The notes: generated by a model from the sequence alone, not told the origin. A DNA stretch of 64,000 nucleotides from Rubellimicrobium mesophilum DSM 19309 (GCF_000600335.2 NZ_KK088566.1:1-64000); one strand, 5' to 3'; numbered from the stretch's first letter, positions 25,760-36,258 are shown. A program made the numbers and translations.

Positions 25760-27310
25760 TTGGACGACAGCGTCGAGCCTAGTGTCATCGTCCTGGGAGG
25801 GGCCATCCTCGACATGGCCCGGGGGACCCTGACGCGCGACGGCGTCATCCTGCCCCTTCGCTCCAAGTCCTTCCGCCTCCTCTGCGAGCTGGCGCGCAAC
25901 TCCGGCCGCGTCATGTCCAAGGACGAGCTGCTCGGGACCGTCTGGCCCGGCGTGATCGTCTCCGAGGACTCGCTGACCCAGGCGATCCGCGACATCCGCC
26001 GCAGCCTCGGGGACGAGCACCAGAGGCTGATCCGCACCGTCGCGCGGCGGGGCTTCATCCTGGTCCCCGACGCGGCCGACCCGCCGCTCGCCGTCGCCCC
26101 GGTCGTGGGCGGCGTCCCTCCGCTCTGGCGGCGGCCTCATATCGCGATCCTTCCGCTGGCCAACGAGACCGGCGACCCGGACCGGGGGCCCATCCTCGAC
26201 GGCCTGATCGAGGAGGTCACCAACGGCCTGGCGCGGTTCCGCAACCTGACCGTGGTCGCCCGCCACTCGGCCTTCGCCGCCGCCCGCGCGGGGCTGCCGC
26301 TTTCCGGGATCGGCGCGCGCCTTCGGGCGGCCTACCTCGTGGACGGGACCGCCCGGCTGGTCGGCGGCCAGCTCCGCATCGCCCTCGCCCTCAACGACGC
26401 GGCCACCGGCGACGTCCTCTGGGGCGACAGCTTCGACGCGGGCGATTCGGGCCTGCTCGCGCTCCAGGACCTCGTGCCCCGGCGCATCGTCGGCCGGCTC
26501 TTCACCACCATCGAGGAGGCTGGCTACCGCAGCAGCCTGCACCGGGGCCCGGGCGACCTTACCGCCTTCGAGCACCTCGCCCGGGGCAAGGCCCTGCTCC
26601 GCAGCTACGGCCCCGGCGTCAACGAGAGGGCGCTCGCCCAGTTCGCCGCCGCCATCGAGGCCGACCCGGCCTTCGGCATCGCCTACTCCTACCGCGCCCT
26701 CGCGAGCCTCTCGCTCCATGACTACGGACTCGCGCCCCAGGAGGTGAAGCTGGGCGCGCGGGCCGACGCCATGCAGGGCGTGGAGCTCTCGCCCGACGAA
26801 TCGCGCTGCCACGGCATCCTGGGCTACTGCCACGCCACCCTGGGCGAGTTCGACGCCGGCGAGAGCGCGGCCACCAAGGCCGTCGCGCTCAACCCCTACG
26901 ACGCCGACGCCCAGTTCGGCCTGGCCATCGTGCTGGTCTGGCGCGGCGACTCCGAGGCGGCGCTGGGCCGGATCGAGAAGGCCAAGGAGATGAACCCGCT
27001 CTGGCCCATCTACTACGACTCGCTCCATTCCGAGGCGCTGCTGTTCCTGGGCCGCTACGCCGAATCCGCCCGACTTCTCCTCCGGCTCCCGACCCTCAGC
27101 CCCCGGCAGGAGATGCGCCTCGCCGCCGCCTTCGCGCTGGCGGGCGAGACCGGCCCCGCCCGGCATCACGCCGCGCGGGCCCGGGCCGCGCAGCCGGACT
27201 GGGACTTCGTGGAGATGGCCCGCATCGCCTACAGCCGGCGCAGCTCGGCCGACGTGCAGCGCCTCATCGACGGCATCAAGGCCGCGCAGAACCTCCTGGC
27301 CGAAGGCTGA
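25760..27310 (+). CDS. Winged-helix regulator with TolB-like and TPR domains
   Basis: A 516-residue soluble protein. Residues 1-105 form an OmpR/PhoB-type winged helix (LCELARNSGRVMSKDELL, then LTQAIRDIRRSLGDE). Residues about 125-250 match the TolB-like/FlgO-type domain often joined to such regulators (HIAILPLANETGDPDRG). The rest is a TPR array (about 270-500, e.g. ALAQFAAAIEADPAFGIAYS). The TTG at 25760 is taken as start because it gives MDDSVEPSVIVLGG and follows GGAGA. No receiver domain or membrane helix is seen, so it is not CadC-like or a classic response regulator. The signal it senses is unknown. It is the next gene after the sRNA array. Confidence 0.85.
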   Translation: MDDSVEPSVIVLGGAILDMARGTLTRDGVILPLRSKSFRLLCELARNSGRVMSKDELLGTVWPGVIVSEDSLTQAIRDIRRSLGDEHQRLIRTVARRGFILVPDAADPPLAVAPVVGGVPPLWRRPHIAILPLANETGDPDRGPILDGLIEEVTNGLARFRNLTVVARHSAFAAARAGLPLSGIGARLRAAYLVDGTARLVGGQLRIALALNDAATGDVLWGDSFDAGDSGLLALQDLVPRRIVGRLFTTIEEAGYRSSLHRGPGDLTAFEHLARGKALLRSYGPGVNERALAQFAAAIEADPAFGIAYSYRALASLSLHDYGLAPQEVKLGARADAMQGVELSPDESRCHGILGYCHATLGEFDAGESAATKAVALNPYDADAQFGLAIVLVWRGDSEAALGRIEKAKEMNPLWPIYYDSLHSEALLFLGRYAESARLLLRLPTLSPRQEMRLAAAFALAGETGPARHHAARARAAQPDWDFVEMARIAYSRRSSADVQRLIDGIKAAQNLLAEG

Positions 27311-27371
27311 CCTCTTCCCCCCGCCAAGGCTCCCCGTCATGGTGCGCGCCGCAACGGCAAGGCGGAGTTCC

Positions 27372-28535
27372 ATGCGCGCGTCCCTCCTCTCGGCGGCCCT
27401 GGTCGCGGCCCTGGTGGGCTTTGGCTCCACCATCGCGCTCGTCCTCGCGGCGGCGGCGGCGGTCCACGCGACGCCAGCGCAGACCGCCTCCTGGGTCCTC
27501 GCCGTCGCCCTCGCCAAGGCCATCGGCAGCGCCGGCCTCTCTTGGTGGGCGCGCATCCCCATGGTCCTCGCCTGGTCCACCCCCGGCGCGGCGCTCGTGG
27601 CGGCGACCGAGGGCCTCTCCATGGAGCAGGCCACCGGCGCCTTCGTCCTCGCGGGCCTCATCATCGCGGCCATGGGACTGATCCGCCCGCTCGGCCGCCT
27701 TGTCGCACTGATCCCCGACGCCATCGCCGCCGGGATGCTGGCCGGGGTCCTCCTTCCCTTCGTCCTCAAGCTCGCCCCCTCAGCCGCGCAGGCGCCCGCC
27801 CTGGTCGGCCCGATGGTCCTGGCCTTCGCGCTCGTGCGCCTGAGGAACCCCGCCTGGGCGGTGCTGGTGGCCTTGGCCGTGGGCCTGACGCTCGCCTTCC
27901 TGACCGGCGCCGCCCACGCGCCCGAGGTCGCGGGCCTACCCCACCTCGTCCTCGTCACCCCGCAGTTCGACGCCGGCACCGCCGTGGGCCTCGCCATCCC
28001 CCTCGCCCTCGTCACCATGGCGAGCCAGAACCTCCCCGGCTTCGCCACCCTCCGCGCGCCGGGCTACGAGCCCCCGGTCGGCCCGGCGCTCACCGCCACC
28101 GGCCTCCTCTCCGCCGTCGCCGGCCTCTTCGGCGCCCACCCGATCAGCATGGCCGCCATCACCGCCGCGATCTGCCTGGGCGACGACGTCCACCCCGACC
28201 GGACGCGGCGCTGGACGGTAGGCCTCGCCTACGCCGCCGTCTGGGTCGCCCTCGGCCTCGCCTCCCCCCTCGTCATCGCCGCGATCGCCGCGCTGCCGCC
28301 CGAGCTCGTGGCCGGCGTCGTCGCCATCGCCCTCCTCGGCCCTCTGACCGGCGCGCTCGCCGGAGCCATGGCGCAGCCGCTCACGCGCGTCCCCGCCGTC
28401 GTCACGCTCGCCGTCACCGCCTCGGGCGTCGCGGCCTTCGGCGTCGGCGCCGCCTTCTGGGGCCTGCTCGCCGGCCTCGCCGTCCACGTCCTCGACCGGG
28501 TCGCTATGCGCGCTCGTCCTTCGGGCTCTCCATGA
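27372..28535 (+). CDS. BenE family benzoate/H+ symporter-like transporter
   Basis: A 387-residue polytopic membrane protein with about 11-12 helices. It matches the BenE plan: an early repeat with GFGSTIALVLAAAAAVHATP, then TPGAALVAA, PDAIAAGMLAGVLL, NLPGFATLRAPGYEPPVGP, and GAHPISMAAITAAICLG. BenE proteins are secondary transporters related to NCS2, with benzoate as the named substrate in Acinetobacter. No benzoate catabolic genes are nearby, so the real substrate is open. The start at 27372 has GGAG five bases upstream, better than the ATG at 27339. Its end overlaps the convergent Lrp gene by 32 bases. Confidence 0.82.
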   Translation: MRASLLSAALVAALVGFGSTIALVLAAAAAVHATPAQTASWVLAVALAKAIGSAGLSWWARIPMVLAWSTPGAALVAATEGLSMEQATGAFVLAGLIIAAMGLIRPLGRLVALIPDAIAAGMLAGVLLPFVLKLAPSAAQAPALVGPMVLAFALVRLRNPAWAVLVALAVGLTLAFLTGAAHAPEVAGLPHLVLVTPQFDAGTAVGLAIPLALVTMASQNLPGFATLRAPGYEPPVGPALTATGLLSAVAGLFGAHPISMAAITAAICLGDDVHPDRTRRWTVGLAYAAVWVALGLASPLVIAAIAALPPELVAGVVAIALLGPLTGALAGAMAQPLTRVPAVVTLAVTASGVAAFGVGAAFWGLLAGLAVHVLDRVAMRARPSGSP

Positions 28536-28956
28536 CGATGACGCTGGTAATCGCCCGCACCGTCGGGATCGTTCCCAGCACGTCGTCGTGGAACAGCTTG
28601 TAGGCCCCGAGGTCCCGCGCCTCGACCCGCAGCAGGTAGTCGAAGGTCCCCGCGACCGTGTGGCACTCCGCCACCTCGGCGCTCCGCGCCATCACGCCCT
28701 CGAAGCCCCGCTGCGCCGCCTTGCTGTGGTCCGACAGCGCCACCGTCACGTAGACGACGAAGCCCCGCCCCACCTGCGCCGGATCGACCACCGCCCGGAA
28801 GCCGCGGATCACCCCGCGCCGCTCCAGCTCCTGCACCCGCCGCAGCGTCGCCGAGGGCGAGAGCCCCACCCTTTCCGCCAGCCCAAGGTTCGACAGCCGC
28901 CCATCCCGGCGCAGCTCGCGCAATATCCGCTCGTCGATGGCGTCCATCTCTCCCAT
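28504..28956 (-). CDS. Lrp/AsnC family transcriptional regulator
   Basis: A 150-residue feast/famine regulator. The N-terminal helix-turn-helix runs from MDAIDERILRELRRDG to LGLAERVGLSPSATLRRVQ. The C-terminal RAM ligand domain includes VAECHTVAGTFDYLLRVEA. The start is either the ATG at 28956 (MGEMDAIDE) or 28947 (MDAIDE). It is divergent from a LysE-type exporter gene, the classic arrangement in which the regulator senses an amino acid and switches on its export. The shared intergenic region is about 90 bp. Confidence 0.9.
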   Translation of the reverse strand: MGEMDAIDERILRELRRDGRLSNLGLAERVGLSPSATLRRVQELERRGVIRGFRAVVDPAQVGRGFVVYVTVALSDHSKAAQRGFEGVMARSAEVAECHTVAGTFDYLLRVEARDLGAYKLFHDDVLGTIPTVRAITSVIVMESPKDERA

Positions 28957-29045
28957 GGGTTGCGAGGATACGCCCGCATCGCACAATTCCGCAACAACAT
29001 GCGCCCTCGGATGCGCCAGAGTGCCCCCGATCCGAGAGGTGCCCC

Positions 29046-29645
29046 ATGACGACGCTCGACCTCCTCCCCGCGCTGGCCGGCTTCGCCTTCGTGTCGCTCA
29101 TCACGCCGGGGCCCAACAACCTCATGCTGATGACCTCGGGCGCCAACTTCGGCGTCAGCCGCACGGTCCCCCACATCTGGGGCGTGGCGCTCGGCTTCTC
29201 GGCCATGATCGTCGCCGTGGGGCTCGGCCTCTCGGGCCTCTTCCACGCGGTCCCGGGCAGCCAGGCGGTCCTCAAGGCCGCCTCGGTCGCCTACCTGCTC
29301 TGGCTCGCCTGGCGCATCGCCAGCTCCGATCCGCACCTGGACGAGGCCAAGGGCAACGCGCGCCCCATGACCTTCCTCGAGGCCTGCGCCTTCCAGTGGG
29401 TCAACCCCAAGGGCTGGGCCATGGCCCTCACCGCCTGCGCCGCCTACACCTTCGGCCGCTCGACCGAGGTCGTGACCGTCGCGCTGGTCTTCCTCGTCCT
29501 GGGCCTGCCCTCCGTCTGGGCCTGGGCCGCGCTGGGGCAGGAGATGCGCCGGTTCCTCACCTCTCCCGCGCGGCTTCGCGCCTTCAACGTCACCATGGCG
29601 GCGCTGCTCGTGGCGACGCTCTGGCCGATCCTGAAGGCGATCTGA
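29046..29645 (+). CDS. LysE/RhtB family amino-acid exporter
   Basis: A 199-residue inner-membrane exporter with six predicted helices and the family signature SLITPGPNNLMLM near residue 16. Later come FLEACAFQWVNPKGWAMALT and a C-terminal helix (FNVTMAALLVATLWPI). The substrate is not readable from sequence. Threonine, homoserine, lysine or arginine are known for relatives. It is divergent from the Lrp/AsnC gene that probably controls it. Confidence 0.9.
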   Translation: MTTLDLLPALAGFAFVSLITPGPNNLMLMTSGANFGVSRTVPHIWGVALGFSAMIVAVGLGLSGLFHAVPGSQAVLKAASVAYLLWLAWRIASSDPHLDEAKGNARPMTFLEACAFQWVNPKGWAMALTACAAYTFGRSTEVVTVALVFLVLGLPSVWAWAALGQEMRRFLTSPARLRAFNVTMAALLVATLWPILKAI

Positions 29646-29649
29646 GGGA

Positions 29650-29992
29650 CGCTTCCCGGCAAGGGCGGAGCGGCCCACCTCTCCCTGACATAGGCAGCGA
29701 GGTTGATGCCTTTGCGGATTTCGGTGGCATAGGTCACAGGGACCTCGGCCCGTGCCGCGACCTCCTTCCGGGACATGCCCTCAAGGTGTGCAGCATGGCG
29801 GATACCAAAGAGGTGCACCGAGACCGCCTTGTCGGTTGCCGGGTCAAGGTACATCTCGCGCAATGTCCGCGCAGCCTCGTCGATCGTCGTCAGGTCCTCC
29901 GGTGACCTTCGATCCGACTCGGCAAGGTGCGACCTGCAAGTGAACGCACTCGGGCCCGAATCCGAGGCATCGGGCGCGCTGCAGCGCACCAT
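29650..29992 (-). pseudogene. HTH-like small DNA-binding protein, possibly degraded (no stop of its own)
   Basis: A recognisable core of about 70 residues runs IDEAARTLREMYLDP, VSVHLFGIRHAAHLEG, MSRKEVAARAEVPVTYATEI, and RKGINLAAYVRERW. It resembles short HTH-like proteins of Rhodobacteraceae. After RERW the frame does not stop. It runs on to 29444, antisense to the LysE gene, with no protein-like features. The ATG at 29992 is the only upstream start and its first 40 residues look random. GC content is lower than in neighbours. I infer a truncated or imported gene fragment. An indel that hides the true stop is also possible. Confidence 0.45.
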
Positions 29993-30136
29993 GTCGCATC
30001 CGACATGGGTACCGGGTGTGCCCCGAGGCGCGCCCCACGCCTCCGACCCGATTCGTCGCTCCCCACTATCCCTAGCGACCCTTAACAGCCCGTTAAGGAT
30101 CGCTCCTTGTTTTCCAAGGCTTTTCCAGACCCCGAC

Positions 30137-30168
30137 GCAACGCCCGTAGCTGTAACGCCCCGTTAACC
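30137..30168 (+). repeat. Dispersed 32-bp element, copy B
   Basis: Same element as at 12931-12962: GCAACGCCCG at the left and CGTTAACC at the right, with GGCTTTTC 19 bases upstream as in copy A. It lies 59 bases from the end of the uvrD-type gene and points into it. AGGAGA and an ATG (30212) follow 43 bases later, but that frame is antisense to the helicase gene and not believable as a protein. Confidence 0.6.
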
Positions 30169-30226
30169 GCCCCCTGCGATCCTGTCCCCATCAACCCAGG
30201 AGACAGGCATCATGGCAGCGCAAGGA

Positions 30227-32611
30227 TCAGAACGGCACGTCGTCCCCGCCCCCGCTGGCGGGCACGACGAACTTCGCCACGACCTTCTTCTCGCCCGCCT
30301 TCTCGAAGTCGATGTCGAGCTTGTCGCCCTCGGCTCCGACGATCCGGCCATAGCCGAACTTCTGGTGGAACACCCGGTCGCCCACGGTGAAGGAACTGAC
30401 GGCCGTCGCGTCGATGGTGATGCTGCGCGACTCCTGCGGCTCTCGCAGCGGCCGGACCTGAGCTCGCGCCTGCAACCTTCGCCAGCCGGGGGACGCATAG
30501 ACATCCGCCCGCGCCGCCCGGTCGGCCAGCACGGACTCGCTCGCGGTCTGCAGCACGGGCGAGGCGCTCATCGCCATCCCCGCCGCGCCGTAGCCTCCGC
30601 CATAGAGCCCCGGCGGCGTCAGCACCTCGACATGGTCCTTGGGCAACTCGTCGATGAAGCGGCTCGGCAGAGAGCTTTGCCACTGCCCATGCACCCGCCG
30701 GTTCCCCGCGAAGGAGATGGTCGCCACCTTCTCCGCCCGCGTGATGCCGACATAGGCCAGCCTGCGCTCCTCCTCGAGCCCCTTCACGCCCCCCTCGTCC
30801 ATCGACCGCTGCGAGGGAAACAGCCCGTCCTCCCACCCCGGCAGGAACACCGCCGGGAACTCCAGCCCCTTGGCCCCATGCAGCGTCATGATCGAGACCT
30901 TCTCGTCCCCGTCCTCGCTCGCGTTGTCCATGACCAGGGCGACGTGCTCCAGGAACCCCTGGAGGTTCTCGAACTCGTCCAGCGCCTTCACCAGCTCCTT
31001 GAGGTTCTCGAGCCGCCCCGCCGCGTCGGGGGACTTGTCGGCCTTCCACATCGCCGTGTAGCCCGACTCGTCCAGGATCATCTGCGCGAGCTCGACATGC
31101 GTGTCGGCCTCGTCCCGGATCTGCCGGTGCCAGCGCTCCATGGCCTCGACGAAGACCCGCAGCTCCCGACCGCCCTTGCCGCCAAGGTCCCCGTTTTCCA
31201 CCGCGATCCGCGCGCCGTCCAGCAGCGACACCCGGTGGTGACGGGCGCAGACCTGCACGGTCTGCATCGCCTTGTCGCCCAGGCCCCGCTTCGGCGTGTT
31301 CACGATCCGCTCGAACGCCAGGTCGTCGTCCGGGGACACGGCCAGCCGGAAGTAGGCCATCGCGTCCCGGATCTCCTGCCGCTCGTAGAAGCGCGGGCCG
31401 CCGATCACGCGATACGGCAGCCCGATGGTCAGGAAGCGGTCCTCGAAGGCCCGCATCTGGTGCGACGCCCGCACGAGAATGGCGATGCCGTCGAGGCCGA
31501 TGGGCTCCATGCCGCGCGTCCCGCGCTGCATCGCCTCGACCTCCTCGCCGACCCAGCGCGCCTCCTCCTCGCCGTCCCAGTGGCCGATGAGCCGGACCTT
31601 CTCCCCCTCGCCCAACGCGGTCCAAAGCGTCTTCCCCAGCCGCCCCTTGTTCCCCGCGATCACCGCCGAGGCAGCGGCGAGGATATGCGGGGTGGAGCGG
31701 TAGTTCTGCTCCAGCCGCACCACAGTCGCGCCCGGGAAATCCTGCTCGAACCGCAGAATGTTGCCGACTTCCGCCCCGCGCCAGCCGTAGATCGACTGGT
31801 CGTCGTCGCCCACGCAGCAGATGTTCCGATGCCCCTGCGCCAGCAGCCGCAGCCAGAGGTACTGGGCGATGTTGGTGTCCTGGTACTCGTCCACGAGGAT
31901 GTAGCGGAACCAGCGCTGGTATTGCTCCAGCACGTCCTCGTTCTCGCGGAAGATGCGGATCATGTGCAGCAGCAGGTCGCCGAAGTCGACCGCGTTCAGG
32001 TCCCTCAGCCGCGCCTGATACGCCGCATACAGATCGACCCCCTTGTGATCGAAGGCCGCCACGTCCGCCGCCGGGATGTTGTCCGGCGACACCGCCCGGT
32101 TCTTCCACCCGTCGATGATGTGCGAGAGCTGCCGCGCCGGCCACCGCTTCTCGTCGATCCCCGCCGCCGCGATGAGCTGCTTCAGCAACCGCACCTGATC
32201 GTCGTCGTCAAGGATCGTGAAGTTCGACCTGAGCCCCACCAGTTCCGCGTGCCGTCGCAGGAGCTTCACGCAGATCGCGTGGAAGGTGCCGAGCCAGGGC
32301 ATCCCCTCCACCGCCTCGCCCACCATGGAGCCCACGCGGTTCCTCATCTCCCGCGCGGCCTTGTTGGTGAAGGTCACCGCCAGAATCTCGTTCGGCCGCG
32401 CCCGTCCGGTCGTCAGCAGATGCGCGATCCGAGCCGTCAGCGCCTTGGTCTTGCCGGTGCCCGCCCCGGCCAGCATCAGCACGGGCCCGTCCAGCGCCTC
32501 GACCGCCGCGCGCTGCGCGGGGTTCAGGCCGTCGAGATACGGGGTTCGGGGCATCGCCGCCGCCATGGCGCGGCGCGAGAGGGGCAGGTCGGGATCGGGC
32601 GAAGCGGTCAT
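30227..32611 (-). CDS. UvrD/PcrA-type ATP-dependent DNA helicase
   Basis: Superfamily 1A 3'-5' helicase (794 aa) for nucleotide-excision and mismatch repair. The start at 32611 gives MTASPDPDLPLSRRAM. Helicase motifs in order: LNPAQRAAVEALDGP (Q motif), LAGAGTGKTKALTARIAHLL (I), FTNKAAREM (Ia), VDEYQDTN (II), GDDDQSIYGWRGAE (III), LEQNYRSTPHIL (IV), TLHGAKGLEFPAVFLPG (V) and RRLAYVGITRAE (VI). A C-terminal Tudor-like tail ends FGYGRIVGAEGDKLDIDFE. It is full length and in frame. It is probably annotated uvrD, and I leave the symbol blank since PcrA/UvrD naming differs. Confidence 0.95.
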   Translation of the reverse strand: MTASPDPDLPLSRRAMAAAMPRTPYLDGLNPAQRAAVEALDGPVLMLAGAGTGKTKALTARIAHLLTTGRARPNEILAVTFTNKAAREMRNRVGSMVGEAVEGMPWLGTFHAICVKLLRRHAELVGLRSNFTILDDDDQVRLLKQLIAAAGIDEKRWPARQLSHIIDGWKNRAVSPDNIPAADVAAFDHKGVDLYAAYQARLRDLNAVDFGDLLLHMIRIFRENEDVLEQYQRWFRYILVDEYQDTNIAQYLWLRLLAQGHRNICCVGDDDQSIYGWRGAEVGNILRFEQDFPGATVVRLEQNYRSTPHILAAASAVIAGNKGRLGKTLWTALGEGEKVRLIGHWDGEEEARWVGEEVEAMQRGTRGMEPIGLDGIAILVRASHQMRAFEDRFLTIGLPYRVIGGPRFYERQEIRDAMAYFRLAVSPDDDLAFERIVNTPKRGLGDKAMQTVQVCARHHRVSLLDGARIAVENGDLGGKGGRELRVFVEAMERWHRQIRDEADTHVELAQMILDESGYTAMWKADKSPDAAGRLENLKELVKALDEFENLQGFLEHVALVMDNASEDGDEKVSIMTLHGAKGLEFPAVFLPGWEDGLFPSQRSMDEGGVKGLEEERRLAYVGITRAEKVATISFAGNRRVHGQWQSSLPSRFIDELPKDHVEVLTPPGLYGGGYGAAGMAMSASPVLQTASESVLADRAARADVYASPGWRRLQARAQVRPLREPQESRSITIDATAVSSFTVGDRVFHQKFGYGRIVGAEGDKLDIDFEKAGEKKVVAKFVVPASGGGDDVPF

Positions 32612-32813
32612 GGAGGGGGAACATAATGCGCCCCACGCTTCGATGGAAGCTCTCGTTCGTGTTACGTTCCACGACTGACCGTGATGTGGCACGCAGGGCC
32701 TCCGCTCAAGCCGATGGCGCGTCTGTCGCCCAACCCCGCTTCCACGACGTAAAGCGCCCTTGCGCCGCACCGCAGCGCGCCTAATGTGCCCGCGCCTCAA
32801 CCGGAGCCCGTCC

Positions 32814-35800
32814 ATGCCCGAGTTCAAGAAGATCCTTGTCGCCAACCGTGGCGAGATCGCCATCCGCGTGATGCGCGCCGCGACCGAGCTCGGGAAGCGC
32901 ACCGTCGCCGTCTACGCCGAGGAGGACAAGCTCGGCCTCCACCGCTTCAAGGCGGATGAGGCCTACCGCATCGGAGAGGGCCTCGGCCCCGTTCAGGCCT
33001 ACCTGAGCATCCCCGAGATCATCCGCGTGGCCAAGATGTCCGGCGCCGACGCGATCCACCCGGGCTACGGCCTCCTCTCCGAGAACCCCGCCCTCGTGGA
33101 CGCCTGCGAGGCCGAGGGCATCATCTTCATCGGCCCGACCGCCGCGACGATGCGCGCCCTGGGCGACAAGGCCTCGGCCCGCAAGGTCGCGATCCAGGCC
33201 GGCGTCCCCGTCATCCCCGCGACCGAAGTCCTGGGCGACGACATGGAGGCCATCAAGCGCGAGGCCGCCGAGATCGGCTACCCGCTGATGCTCAAGGCCT
33301 CCTGGGGCGGCGGCGGTCGCGGGATGCGGCCCATCCTCAGCGAGGACGAGCTCGAGACCAAGGTGCTGGAGGGCCGCCGCGAGGCCGAGGCCGCCTTCGG
33401 CAACGGCGAGGGCTACCTCGAGAAGATGATCCTGCGCGCCCGCCACGTCGAGGTGCAGATCCTGGGCGACAAGCAGGGCCACATCTACCACCTCTGGGAG
33501 CGCGACTGCACCGTCCAGCGCCGCAACCAGAAGGTCGTGGAGCGGGCGCCCGCCCCCTACCTCACGCAGGAGCAGCGCGAGGAGGTCTGCGAGATGGCCG
33601 TCCGCCTGACCAGCGCGGTCAACTACGAATGCGCCGGCACCGTCGAGTTCCTGATGGATATGGACTCCGGCAAGTTCTACTTCATCGAGGTGAACCCCCG
33701 CGTCCAGGTCGAGCACACCGTGACTGAGGAGGTCACCGGCATCGACATCGTCCGCGCCCAGATCCTCATCGAGGAGGGCAAGAGCCTCGCCGAGGCCACC
33801 GGCGTCCCCTCCCAGGACCAGATCAAGCTCGACGGCCACGCGCTCCAGTGCCGCGTGACGACCGAGGACCCGGCCAACAACTTCATCCCCGACTACGGCC
33901 GCATCCAGACCTACCGCAGCGCCACCGGCCCCGGCATCCGACTCGACGGCGGCACGGCCTATTCCGGCGCGGTCATCACCCGCTACTACGACTCGCTCCT
34001 GACCAAGGTCACCGCCCGCGCGCCCACGCCCGAGATGGCCATCGCCCGCATGGACCGCGCGCTGCGCGAGTTCCGCATCCGGGGCGTCAGCACGAACATC
34101 GACTTCGTGGTGAACCTGCTCAAGCACCCGACCTTCCTGTCGAACGAGTACACCACCAAGTTCATCGACACGACGCCCGAGCTCTTCCAGTTCGGCCAGC
34201 GGCAGGACCGGGCGACCAAGATCCTGACCTACATCGCCGACATCACCGTCAACGGGCACCCCGAGACGGCCGGCCGCTCCAAGCCCGCCGCCGACGCCCG
34301 CAAGGCCAAGCCGCCAGTCCAGATGCTCGGGACTTGGCAGGCCGGAACCCGGCAACTCCTTGACCAGAAGGGGCCAAAGGGCGTCGCCGACTGGATGAAG
34401 GCGCAGACCCGGCTCCTCGTCACCGACACGACCATGCGGGACGGGCACCAGTCGCTGCTCGCCACCCGGATGCGCTCCATCGACATGATCAACGCGGCGC
34501 CCGCCTACGCCCAGATGATGCCGGGGCTCCTCTCGGTCGAATGCTGGGGGGGTGCCACCTTCGACGTGGCCTACCGCTTCCTGCAGGAATGCCCCTGGCA
34601 GCGCCTCCGCGACATACGCGAGCGGATGCCGAACATCATGACGCAGATGCTGCTCCGCGCCTCGAACGGCGTGGGCTACACCAACTACCCCGACAACGTG
34701 GTCCGCGCCTTCGTCCTCCAGGCCGCCGAGTCGGGCGTGGACGTATTCCGCGTCTTCGACTCGCTCAATTGGGTCGAGAACATGCGCGTCGCCATGGACG
34801 CCGTGGTCGAGGCCAACAAGGTCTGCGAGGCGGCGATCTGCTACACGGGACGACATCCTCGACCCCAGCCGCGCCAAGTACGACCTCAAGTACTACGTCG
34901 CCATGGCCAAGGAGCTGGAGGCCGCCGGCGCGCACGTCCTCGGCCTCAAGGACATGGCGGGCCTTCTCAAAGCCTCCGCCGCACGTGTCCTCATCAAGGC
35001 GCTCAAGGAGGAGGTCGGCCTGCCGATCCACTTCCACACGCACGACACGTCGGGCGCCGCCGCCGCGACGATCCTCGCCGCCTCGGACGCCGGGGTGGAC
35101 GCGGTGGACGCCGCCATGGACGCCTTCTCGGGCGGGACCTCGCAGGCCTGCCTGGGCAGCATCGTCGAGGCCCTGCGCCACACCGACCGGGACACCGGCC
35201 TCGACATCGCCGCGATCCGCACGATCAGCAACTACTGGGAGGCCGTGCGCCAGCAGTATTGCGCCTTCGAGTCCGGCCTGCAGGCCCCCGCCTCCGAGGT
35301 CTACCTCCATGAGATGCCGGGCGGGCAGTTCACCAACCTCAAGGCCCAGGCCCGCAGCCTCGGGCTGGAGGAGCGGTGGCACGAGGTCGCGCAGGCCTAT
35401 GCCGACGCCAACATGATGTTCGGCGACATCGTCAAGGTCACGCCCTCCTCCAAGGTCGTGGGCGACATGGCCCTGATGATGGTGGCGCAGGGGCTCACGC
35501 GAGCGCAGGTCGAGGACCCCGCCGTCGAGGTGGCCTTCCCCGAGTCGGTGGTGGACATGCTCAAGGGCAACCTCGGCCAGCCGCCGGGCGGCTGGCCCGC
35601 CCCCATCCAGCGCAAGGTTCTGAAAGGCGAGCCCGCCTCGACCGACCGTCCCGGCGCCCATATGCCGGCGGTGGACATCGAGGCGGTGCGCCAAAAGGCC
35701 TCCAAGGACCTGAACGTGCCCCCTCTCGATGACGAGGACCTGAACGGCTATCTCATGTATCCCAAGGTCTTCTCGGACTACGTGAGCCGCCACAAGACCT

Positions 35801-36258
35801 ACGGTCCTGTGCGCGTCCTGCCGACCAAGACCTTCTTCTATGGCATGGAGCCCGGCGAGGAGATCAGCGCCGAGATCGACCCCGGCAAGACCCTGGAGGT
35901 CCGCCTCCAGGCCGTGGGCGAGACCACCGAGGAAGGCGACGTCCGCGTCTTCTTCGAGCTGAACGGCCAGCCGCGCACGATCCGCGTCCCGAACCGCTCG
36001 GCCGCCGCCAAGAACCCGCGCCGCCTCAAGGCCGAGTCCGGCAACCCGCTCCACGTCGGGGCGCCGATGCCGGGGGTGGTCGCCACGGTTGCGGCCCAAG
36101 CCGGCAAGCCGGTGCGCGCCGGGGATCTCCTCCTTACCATCGAGGCGATGAAGATGGAGACCGGCATCCACGCCGACCGCGACGGCAACGTGAAGGCCGT
36201 CCACGTCGCCCCCGGCGCGCAGATCGACGCCAAGGACCTGCTGGTCGAGCTGGGCTGA
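32814..36258 (+). CDS. pyc: Pyruvate carboxylase (frameshift)
   Basis: Biotin enzyme making oxaloacetate from pyruvate and bicarbonate to refill the TCA cycle. The ATG at 32814 (MPEFKKILVANRGEIAIRV) has GGAG upstream. Domains: biotin carboxylase (about 1-460, with KASWGGGGRGMR and EVNPRVQVEHTVTEEVTG), carboxyltransferase (about 530-810, DTTMRDGHQSLLATRMR), allosteric linker, and a biotinyl domain with IEAMKMETGIH near the end. The frame shifts at about 34850 (AICYTG), with one extra base. After it DILDPSRAKYDLKYY continues correctly. With that base removed the protein is 1147 residues, the normal length. I infer a sequence error. Confidence 0.95.

Noticed and set aside
30212..32626. A long plus-strand frame starting after repeat B with an AGGAGA site
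   Set aside because: It is antisense to the whole helicase gene, with Arg/His/Pro-rich sequence and no domain, typical of frames opposite GC-rich genes.
34850..36258. Pyruvate carboxylase as two separate proteins (split enzyme)
   Set aside because: The break falls inside the carboxyltransferase domain with a simple one-base insertion and no start signal for a second subunit, unlike true two-subunit PYC, which splits at a domain border.
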